NCBI GenBank assembly: GCA_029942245.1
Contig: JAOZTN010000102.1
Span: 1 to 9,297 of the forward strand
Length of the DNA stretch: 9,297 nucleotides
DNA from: B18-G4 sp003648575
GTDB lineage: Bacteria; Bacteroidota; Bacteroidia; Bacteroidales; B18-G4
Direction: 5' to 3'
The notes under the pieces were generated by a model that saw nothing but the letters and a program-made list of their open reading frames with translations, was not told the origin of the DNA and made no database searches. Of this stretch, positions 1 through 5,099 are shown one piece after another. The position numbers and the translations under genes are program-made. The first letter of the stretch is position 1. Every line of letters starts with the position of its first letter.

Positions 1-534
1 CACAATGTTTTTGTAATCTTCCCAGGTATCTCTTTTAAGGTCCGGGTTGCGCAACAATGCCGATGGATGGTAAACCGGGATGAATAAGTTGTTGTCCTTT
101 TCGATCCATTGTCCACGCACTTTGGTAATCCTCAGCTCATCGCCGATCATATACCTGAGTGCTACAGCACCCATAAGGATGATGATCTTCGGCTTGATGA
201 GTTCGATCTGACTGTGCAAATACGGCAGGCATGCGGCCGCTTCCGCAGCTGATGGATTCCTGTTTCCGGGAGGCCTGCATTTAACAATATTACCGATATA
301 AACGTGTTGATGCCTGTTAAAGCCACAGGCAGCCAGTATCTTATCCAGTAATAGCCCGGATTTTCCTACAAAGGGCCTGCCCTGCTCGTTTTCATCATAG
401 CCAGGTCCTTCCCCTATCATAAAAATATTCGCATCAGGGCTGCCATCACCGAACACCAGCTTATTCCTGCTTTGTACAAGCGGACATTTAGTGCAGGCCA
501 GGGCTTCATCACGCAATCTGATCAATTCGTGCAT
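1..534 (-). CDS. Family-4 (Fe-S) uracil-DNA glycosylase, 3' end outside the window
   Basis: This gene runs off the left edge of the window; 178 codons are visible. It should remove uracil from DNA in the cytoplasm as the first step of base-excision repair of deaminated cytosine. The translation shows the family-4 signatures in order: the pocket motif GEGPG at residues 41-45 followed by QGRPFVG at 51-57, the segment NIVKCRPPGNRNP at 82-94, and the C-terminal motif HPSALLRNP at 156-164. Four cysteines at 14, 17, 86 and 102 fit the CxxC...C...C pattern known to bind the [4Fe-4S] cluster of family-4 enzymes. The ATG at 532-534 is chosen because an in-frame stop lies only eight codons upstream (556-558) and no other ATG intervenes. 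Most of the roughly 190-220 residue family length is present, so only a short C-terminal tail is missing. The family call is confident; the enzyme has not been distinguished from close family-5 relatives by anything beyond motifs. Confidence 0.93.
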   Translation of the reverse strand, partial: MHELIRLRDEALACTKCPLVQSRNKLVFGDGSPDANIFMIGEGPGYDENEQGRPFVGKSGLLLDKILAACGFNRHQHVYIGNIVKCRPPGNRNPSAAEAAACLPYLHSQIELIKPKIIILMGAVALRYMIGDELRITKVRGQWIEKDNNLFIPVYHPSALLRNPDLKRDTWEDYKNIV

Positions 535-636
535 TGTCAAGACATATAGTATGTGCTAAGATATGAAAAATATAAACACCCATCACCTAAAGCCTACTGC
601 CCAAAGCCTGTCCCGAAGTCGAGGGGCCCACTGCCT

Positions 637-669
637 AAAATAAAAAAAAGCCCCGCTCATCGCGGGGCT
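637..669 (-). terminator. Intrinsic terminator of the Cys-rich protein gene
   Basis: A perfect 8-bp stem, AGCCCCGC (649-656) with GCGGGGCT (662-669), closes a 5-base loop. Read on the minus strand, the hairpin is followed by an almost pure T-tract (complement of the A-rich 637-648). It lies about 50 bp past the stop codon at 718. There is no T-tract on the plus-strand side, so it acts in the minus direction only. Confidence 0.9.
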
Positions 670-686
670 CATGTAAATATTGTTCT

Positions 687-713
687 GGCACCCGGTATCC
701 GGCACCCGGCACC
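687..713. repeat. Short direct repeat GGCACCCGG x2
   Basis: The word GGCACCCGG occurs at 687-695 and 701-709, separated by TATCC and followed by a partial third copy (GCACC, 709-713). It sits just past the stop codon of the Cys-rich gene, between that stop and its terminator. Confidence 0.7.
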
Positions 714-717
714 TAAT

Positions 718-1344
718 TTATTTCGCTTCCATAAGGAGGAAATGAACTTTAAAGGTATTCATGCATTCTGATTTGCATTTTTCTTCAGCATGCTTGCATT
801 CATCTTCAGCATGCTCGCTTTTTTCAGCTACTTCGGCAGTTTTCTTTTCGCCTTTGCACTTTTCAGTGGCTTCCTTGCATTTTGCAGCTTCGGGGCAGGC
901 ATGTTCTTTTACAACTTCGCCTTCATCAGCATGCTCTTTCTCATGCATTTTGGCAAACACACCTTCAAAGAATTCTTTGTGGTTGTCGGCAATGGTTACC
1001 AGAGCTGTAATGTCGTCTTTATGTTGCTCCATGTACTTTTCCATCCCCTCCGGGCACAGGTTCTCATGATCTTCGTCACCGAAATTTTCACGAATGGCAG
1101 CGATCGTTGCTTTTTCTTCGTCGGAAAGTGTAGTTTCAAACTCGGTCCTTATCGGTTCCAGGGTTTCCTTACACATTGCATGCTTTTCAGCTTTGTCGTG
1201 ATCTTTCTTGACGCAACATTCTTTCTTGTCATCATTATCATGGCTTAGTATACATCCGCCGTCACCCACAATAGCATGGACAACAAAGAGTGCAATAATC
1301 ACAGTAATGAGAGAAGTAATAATTGAAGTTAATACAGTTTTCAT
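718..1344 (-). CDS. Membrane-anchored Cys/His/Glu/Lys-rich protein, function unknown
   Basis: I do not recognise this 208-residue protein as a named family. Residues 5-27 are a single hydrophobic segment (signal anchor), so the rest probably faces the periplasm. The remainder is very rich in Glu, Lys, His and Cys, with eleven cysteines at 31, 43, 44, 58, 97, 150, 156, 163, 183, 190 and 194. The middle section (about 60-135) is predicted helical and contains LSDEEKATIAAIR (73-85), which resembles the LTxxQ-type helix of Spy/CpxP-like periplasmic metal-responsive proteins; that resemblance is weak. The tail is a heptad repeat: EHAEDEC (177-183), KHAEEKC (184-190), then KSEC, with similar spacing at 156 and 163. 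The ATG at 1342-1344 is preceded by a good Bacteroidetes promoter and the gene ends at a clear terminator, so it is a single-gene transcript. Metal or redox binding is an inference from composition only. Confidence 0.8.
   Translation of the reverse strand: MKTVLTSIITSLITVIIALFVVHAIVGDGGCILSHDNDDKKECCVKKDHDKAEKHAMCKETLEPIRTEFETTLSDEEKATIAAIRENFGDEDHENLCPEGMEKYMEQHKDDITALVTIADNHKEFFEGVFAKMHEKEHADEGEVVKEHACPEAAKCKEATEKCKGEKKTAEVAEKSEHAEDECKHAEEKCKSECMNTFKVHFLLMEAK
783..815. repeat. 21-bp-spaced repeat inside the Cys-rich gene
   Basis: CTTCAGCATGCT occurs at 783-794 and again at 804-815, exactly 21 bp apart, and a related copy (ATCAGCATGCTC) is at about 926-937. The 21-bp period matches the seven-residue protein repeat (EHAEDEC / KHAEEKC), suggesting tail growth by in-frame duplication. 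Confidence 0.65.
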
Positions 1345-1370
1345 AGTTTAAGTTTGTTTTGGAATTTGGT

Positions 1371-1403
1371 CAAAGATAATGTAAGTATTGAAATATGTAC
1401 AAA
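1371..1403 (-). promoter_or_regulatory. Bacteroidetes-type promoter of the Cys-rich gene
   Basis: On the minus strand, TATCTTTG (complement of 1371-1378) matches the -7 consensus TAnnTTTG, and TTTG (complement of 1400-1403) lies 21 bp upstream, inside the known 17-23 bp spacing for the -33 element. The transcript would start about 20 bases before the ATG at 1344, in the short gap after the preceding gene's stop codon. Confidence 0.7.
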
Positions 1404-1421
1404 CAAAAATATTCTGACCAA

Positions 1422-1994
1422 TTAACGGAGGTCCAGAAGATCGACCATCCAGTCGTGGTCGAGTGTAAAATCAGGATCGACATGGGGGTTTACAATATAA
1501 CCCCACTCCTGCTCCTCTCCTGCCGGACAGTCCCAGTATTTATCCTCAAAATAGAATTTATACTTTCCGTCTTCGCGCAGTATCCTGCAAGTGTATTCGC
1601 CATTGGCATCGATTGTATCAAGGATAATTTGCTGTGAATCATTTTCTTGTGGCCCTACCCCATCCACAATACAGCAGGCGCCAACTACCAGTAAGGAATC
1701 ATTTACGCATTGATAAGCCAGGTGGGCAGATGAGTTTTTACGATATTCGCCGTTTGATATCCCCCGTATCTTGTTCCAGACGGGCGTTTCGAGATGATTG
1801 TAGTACCATGTGGGGTTTGTCCTAAAGCTAAATTCAATACGGTCAAGATCGGATAAAGGTTCACTGATAGTCATACTGGAATTGGTGCCGGCTTCGATCA
1901 CGTAGCGGTTCCATTTCTTATATGCTTTGATAGTCAGGGACAAGAGAATGATCATCCCGGAGGTAAGGACGGCTAATATGATCCTCTTTTTCAT
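1422..1994 (-). CDS. Hypothetical secreted or membrane-anchored protein
   Basis: I do not recognise this 190-residue protein. Residues 4-22 (IILAVLTSGMIILLSLTI) are a hydrophobic signal or anchor segment after two lysines and an arginine, so the rest should be outside the cytoplasm. The mature part is rich in Asp, Trp and Tyr and looks like beta strands: RIEFSFR (52-58), LLVVGACCIV (101-110), YTCRILREDGKYKFYFEDKYWDC (from 134). Five cysteines at 96, 107, 108, 136 and 156 could form disulfides. It ends with an acidic, Trp-containing tail (DPDFTLDHDWMVD). The ATG at 1992-1994 is the natural start, directly before the hydrophobic segment. It lies 77 bp upstream of the Cys-rich gene on the same strand, but that gene has its own promoter, so the two are not necessarily co-transcribed. 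The full-length ORF with a proper N-terminal signal supports a real gene. Confidence 0.75.
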   Translation of the reverse strand: MKKRIILAVLTSGMIILLSLTIKAYKKWNRYVIEAGTNSSMTISEPLSDLDRIEFSFRTNPTWYYNHLETPVWNKIRGISNGEYRKNSSAHLAYQCVNDSLLVVGACCIVDGVGPQENDSQQIILDTIDANGEYTCRILREDGKYKFYFEDKYWDCPAGEEQEWGYIVNPHVDPDFTLDHDWMVDLLDLR

Positions 1995-2054
1995 TTATAT
2001 GAACCTTTTTAAGAGTGAGACTTTATTTTCTCATTTTGCTTGCTTTAAAATAAA

Positions 2055-2079
2055 GTATTGCATTGTTGAAATACAATAC
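2055..2079. promoter_or_regulatory. Interrupted palindrome, possible operator
   Basis: GTATTGCATT (2055-2064) and AATACAATAC (2070-2079) are inverted copies with one mismatch around a 5-base centre. The element lies between two divergent genes, about 60 bp from the minus-strand start and 150 bp from the plus-strand start, a common place for an operator. No regulator is encoded nearby, and chance cannot be excluded in AT-rich DNA. Confidence 0.4.
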
Positions 2080-2184
2080 CCGGATATCTGTTTGCGCTTA
2101 AATATGGTGCTTTTACGTAGATAAATCAAAAATGGTACGTATTGTCCATACAAACTCATGGATACATTATTCCACAGGATTTCT

Positions 2185-2192
2185 TAAATTTG
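2185..2192 (+). promoter_or_regulatory. -7-like promoter element of the M28 peptidase gene
   Basis: TAAATTTG matches the Bacteroidetes -7 consensus TAnnTTTG exactly and lies 36 bp before the ATG at 2229. No TTTG is found 17-23 bp upstream, so only half of the promoter is supported. No Shine-Dalgarno sequence precedes the ATG, as is usual in this phylum. Confidence 0.4.
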
Positions 2193-2228
2193 ATTTTCAC
2201 TTTCAATTTATAATAAAGACCTTCCGTT

Positions 2229-3890
2229 ATGAAAAAGAAACTGCCCGCTCTATTTGCACTTTTCCTGAGTATGCTCACCATCTATGCTCAAAACGACAGC
2301 CTTGCGTACGAAAAGGGGCTGGAAGCCATCACGCATGAAGCCGTAAAAGGACAACTTGATTTCCTGGCTTCAGATTGGACGGAAGGCCGGGGTACCGGCA
2401 TGCGTGGGGAGTTTATTGCAGGTGATTATATTGCCAGCATATTCGGTGTTTACGGCCTTAAGCCTGCAGGAGACATGGAATGGTTCTACCCTCCCTGGGA
2501 AGAACGCCAGCAAGGTGCGAAGCCTTATCAGTATGGCACCTACTTTCAAAATATCACCATGCTCAAATACAAAGCCGGGGAAGAGCAGGTATTTCATCTG
2601 ATGTCGGGTGGCAAAAAGTTTACCTTTGACTACCATACCGACTTCTCGCTCAGTCCGGGAAGCATTGCACAGGAACTTGAATCAGAACTGGTATTTGTAG
2701 GATATGGCTATGTGAATGAAGACGAAAAATATGATGACTTTAAGGGAGTTGATGTGGAAGGAAAGGTGATCGTCCGCCTGGGCGGATATCCCGGTCATAA
2801 TGATACCAGCAGCGATGCCTATAAGAAATTCCATCCCGAAGGGAGATATGCAGAGTACTACCTTGGTAGGGAAAAGAATGAGATAGCGGGAGATAAAGGT
2901 GTTTCCGGGATCATCGATATATACCCCGGAAGTGACAGATCATCATCATGGGTGTCGAACGTTCCCTTCAGGTATGACTCCGATCATTATGAAGGAACAG
3001 AAAAGCAACGTACCATACATGAATATTCATACAGTATTCCGGGGGATTCTATCAGCACACGACCCTTGAGGATCAGTCTTAGCAAGAGGGCCGGTTTTGA
3101 GGTCTTCCGCGGCAGCAATATCAATATAGAAGCCTGGGAACTGGATGTGCAGGAAAGAATGAAACCTGATTCACGTATCATTAAGAATAAATCTGTTTAT
3201 GTGAAGACCAGTGTTGATTCTGAGCTAGTCAGGTGTCGCAATGTGGTCGGGATCATCGAGGGTAAGGATACCACTGAAGCTATCATAATAGGCGCTCACT
3301 ATGACCACCTGGGAATGTTTGATGGTTACATCTGGAACGGAGCGGATGATAATGCATCAGGAACAGTTGGTGTGATGACCCTTGCCAGGGCCTGTTTGGC
3401 CACAGGAGAGAAACCTGAACGCAGCATCATCTTTGCCGCATGGACAGGAGAAGAACGCGGATTGCTGGGCTCCAGGTATTTTGTGGAACACCCATACCTG
3501 CCCATCGAGGATATAAAGTTTTGTCTGAACTACGATATGATCTCCAGGGATTCGGAAGATGACAGCCTGGGCATTCAATGCAGGATGACCTATACCGCCG
3601 GACACGATTTCCTTGAGGAGATCAGCTTTCATTTCCTGGATCAATACAAGATCGATCTGGATATTACGATGAGGCCAAGCATGAACAAAGGTGGTGGCAG
3701 CGACCATTCACCTTTTGCCAGGAAAGATATACCTTTCTTTTACTATATGGCCGGATGGCATGATGAATACCATACACCTAAGGATGAGATCAAACTCGTG
3801 AACTACCAGAAGATGGCTGATATTATCAGGATCGGTTTTCTGAACATCTGGACCATGTCCAATATGGAATCGCTTGATATTGAAGAATAG
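2229..3890 (+). CDS. Secreted M28-family zinc metallopeptidase with PA-like insert
   Basis: This 553-residue protein should be a two-zinc aminopeptidase-type enzyme exported across the inner membrane. Residues 1-20 are a signal peptide (KKK, hydrophobic core, ending IYAQ). A region around 150-300, including GKVIVRLGGYPG (178-189), fits the protease-associated (PA) type insert often found in this family. The catalytic domain follows from about 335. All expected M28 residues are visible: His357 in GAHYDH, the Asp pair 373-374 in GADDNASG, catalytic Glu408 and ligand Glu409 in TGEERGLLGS, Asp436 in NYDMI, and His515 in YHTPKD. It therefore looks active. The C-terminus (..LDIEE) has no T9SS sorting domain, so the protein is probably periplasmic or outer-membrane associated. 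It is the only plus-strand gene here and converges on the Omp28-like gene. Substrate preference cannot be read from the sequence. Confidence 0.95.
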   Translation: MKKKLPALFALFLSMLTIYAQNDSLAYEKGLEAITHEAVKGQLDFLASDWTEGRGTGMRGEFIAGDYIASIFGVYGLKPAGDMEWFYPPWEERQQGAKPYQYGTYFQNITMLKYKAGEEQVFHLMSGGKKFTFDYHTDFSLSPGSIAQELESELVFVGYGYVNEDEKYDDFKGVDVEGKVIVRLGGYPGHNDTSSDAYKKFHPEGRYAEYYLGREKNEIAGDKGVSGIIDIYPGSDRSSSWVSNVPFRYDSDHYEGTEKQRTIHEYSYSIPGDSISTRPLRISLSKRAGFEVFRGSNINIEAWELDVQERMKPDSRIIKNKSVYVKTSVDSELVRCRNVVGIIEGKDTTEAIIIGAHYDHLGMFDGYIWNGADDNASGTVGVMTLARACLATGEKPERSIIFAAWTGEERGLLGSRYFVEHPYLPIEDIKFCLNYDMISRDSEDDSLGIQCRMTYTAGHDFLEEISFHFLDQYKIDLDITMRPSMNKGGGSDHSPFARKDIPFFYYMAGWHDEYHTPKDEIKLVNYQKMADIIRIGFLNIWTMSNMESLDIEE

Positions 3891-3896
3891 ATAATT

Positions 3897-3951
3897 AAGT
3901 TTGGAGTGCCTGAAGTGAGCTAAAGTTTGGAGTTAATCCAGTATCCAGTAT
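3897..3951. repeat. Repeated-word intergenic DNA between convergent genes
   Basis: The 61-bp gap between two convergent stop codons is almost entirely repeats. AAGTTTGGAGT occurs exactly at 3897-3907 and 3923-3933, flanking AAGTGAGCTAAAGT (3913-3926), and CCAGTAT is tandemly doubled at 3938-3951, running up to the stop codon of the minus-strand gene. The 14-mer and the word CTAAAGTTTGGA also occur in the 5016-5099 element. No hairpin with a T-tract was found here. Confidence 0.7.
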
Positions 3952-4935
3952 CTATCTTTTTACAATCCTCGTAATATGCTGCTTCTGCTCAGAGTCAGTG
4001 AGAACAGCCATATAAATGCCTTCCGGCAGGTCGCTGATATTCATCGCACGGGGATCAGTAAAGGTTTTAACTTTATTTCCGCTAATGGCATAGAAATCAG
4101 CTTGCACAAAATTTTTGCGGACTGCATTTGACAGATAAACTACATCTGTAGCCGGATTGGGATACAGGGCACCATCAAGGGAGAGGATCTCCTTATCCCT
4201 GATGAAACTCGGGTTGGCATTCAGTTTTTCCGATTCACGGGCCTGGAGGATCATTTTGTTATCAGCATCCTGTACCATAGCAGTTACGATCAGTTCATCT
4301 TCATCCCATTCACTATTTATAGTATAAGAAGTGTTGAATACCACTGAGTCTCCAACAAGGATATCAATGACCTGGTTAAGTAACACCTTCCTGAATACTT
4401 CGTAGTGGGGGTTTTCGCCATTAGGAGCTGCATAATCGACCTCTTTTTCAGCGATAATAGCATAGATTTTTTGTGATTGACTTGATGTGGTACTGAGTTT
4501 TTTAACGGTAATGCTAACATGTACCATATCATTCTCAAGTTTATCCTGATCGATATGTATATCAAAATCAGATGTTTGACCAAGCTGGGCTTCGAGCTGA
4601 TCTGCATTCAGGATAGGGATCTGGAATCCGACCACTTCACCCTGCAGAACCACCCTGGGAGTTGCTCCATATATTCCATAAAAGTTTGTGCGCCCATCGT
4701 TCTCTGAAGGATTGTGCAGATAAAAAGCACAGTTTGAATACGGAGAGCTGGGATGATATGAAATATGCAATACCTGGGGATAGCTATCCAGCAATGAAAA
4801 TAAGGCAGGATTTGCGGTGGCGCATGAGCTGCAGCGAGTGTTCGTAAAATGTTCAACAACAAGAGTTCTTTCTACCTGGGCATAACTGCCGAAACCGGAA
4901 AGTAAGATGACTATAAGTGTGAAAATATTCTTCAT
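3952..4935 (-). CDS. Omp28-like thioredoxin-fold protein with T9SS sorting domain
   Basis: This 327-residue protein is probably exported and then carried to the cell surface or medium by the type IX secretion system. Residues 1-20 are a signal peptide ending SYAQ. The N-terminal half looks like a thioredoxin-like fold of the Omp28 type: a strand EHF, then the redox motif CSSC at 35-38, and a Thr-Pro pair at 92-93 (GATPRVV) in the place of the cis-proline. Residues 155-235 include HYEVFRKVLLNQ (178-189) and a beta-rich segment seen in Omp28-related proteins. Residues 257-327 are a type-A T9SS sorting domain, with LYPNPATD at 257-264, ISGNKVK at 284-290, the LPEGIYMA turn at 303-310 and the basic end RIVKR. 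The two cysteines suggest thiol-disulfide activity, but the substrate is unknown. The ATG at 4933-4935 directly precedes the signal peptide. Confidence 0.9.
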   Translation of the reverse strand: MKNIFTLIVILLSGFGSYAQVERTLVVEHFTNTRCSSCATANPALFSLLDSYPQVLHISYHPSSPYSNCAFYLHNPSENDGRTNFYGIYGATPRVVLQGEVVGFQIPILNADQLEAQLGQTSDFDIHIDQDKLENDMVHVSITVKKLSTTSSQSQKIYAIIAEKEVDYAAPNGENPHYEVFRKVLLNQVIDILVGDSVVFNTSYTINSEWDEDELIVTAMVQDADNKMILQARESEKLNANPSFIRDKEILSLDGALYPNPATDVVYLSNAVRKNFVQADFYAISGNKVKTFTDPRAMNISDLPEGIYMAVLTDSEQKQHITRIVKR

Positions 4936-5004
4936 GATTATAAATTTCAGGTTATGAATTATAGAATAATTGACACTTAGTCGGGGGAATTGTTCAGACC
5001 TTAC
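4936..5004 (-). promoter_or_regulatory. Upstream region of the Omp28-like gene
   Basis: This AT-rich stretch lies between the T-tract at 5005-5011 and the ATG at 4935 and must hold the gene's promoter. A TATAAT-like string is present on the minus strand, but I find no clear TAnnTTTG element or paired -33 element, so the exact promoter is not assigned. Confidence 0.3.
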
Positions 5005-5099
5005 AAAAAAAGCTTGAAGTGTCTAAAGTTTGGAATGAGCTAGAGTTGGTATTCTTAACTCCAGGCACTCTAGGCACTTTAGCTCACTTTAGTCACTTC
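5005..5099 (-). terminator. Long hairpin terminator built from intergenic repeat words
   Basis: On the minus strand, the stop codon of the glycosidase-like gene (5099-5101) is followed at once by a long stem-loop and seven T residues (complement of 5005-5011). The outer stem pairs 5016-5021 with 5094-5099 (6 bp), then, after one mismatch, 5023-5029 with 5086-5092 (7 bp). An inner stem pairs CTAGAGT (5040-5046) with ACTCTAG (5067-5073). The right arm overlaps the stop codon by one base. The arms share words with the repeat at 3897-3936. Confidence 0.75.

Larger units (their letters stand above)
535..717. other. Intergenic region with short repeated words
   Basis: This 183-bp gap carries no gene. 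It must hold the promoter of the uracil-DNA glycosylase, but I see no convincing TAnnTTTG element close to its start. It contains duplicated short words: AAAGCCT at 589-595 and 603-609, ACTGCC at 596-601 and 630-635, and the nine-base word GGCACCCGG at 687-695 and 701-709. A terminator for the neighbouring minus-strand gene sits at 637-669. Confidence 0.6.
1995..2228. promoter_or_regulatory. Divergent intergenic region
   Basis: This 234-bp AT-rich gap separates two divergently transcribed genes, the hypothetical protein (minus) and the M28 peptidase (plus), so it must hold both promoters. I see one -7-like element for the peptidase and an interrupted palindrome, both listed separately. No coding potential or RNA gene is apparent. 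Confidence 0.6.

Noticed and set aside
606..629. GC-rich string containing CCCGAAGTCGAGGGG as a possible mobile repeat (REP-like)
   Set aside because: Only one copy is present in the window and its inverted symmetry is poor, so it cannot be called a repeat from this sequence alone.
553..771. 72-codon plus-strand frame across the intergenic region
   Set aside because: It runs through repeats and a terminator hairpin and over the end of the neighbouring gene; its composition is not protein-like.
790..1248. Open frame of 152 codons on the plus strand opposite the Cys-rich gene
   Set aside because: It is antisense to a gene with a signal anchor, promoter and terminator; its Phe/Cys-rich translation is what a Glu/Lys-rich gene gives on the opposite strand.
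3357..3707. 116-codon minus-strand frame inside the M28 peptidase
   Set aside because: It overlaps the catalytic motifs of the peptidase on the opposite strand and shows no domain or start signal.
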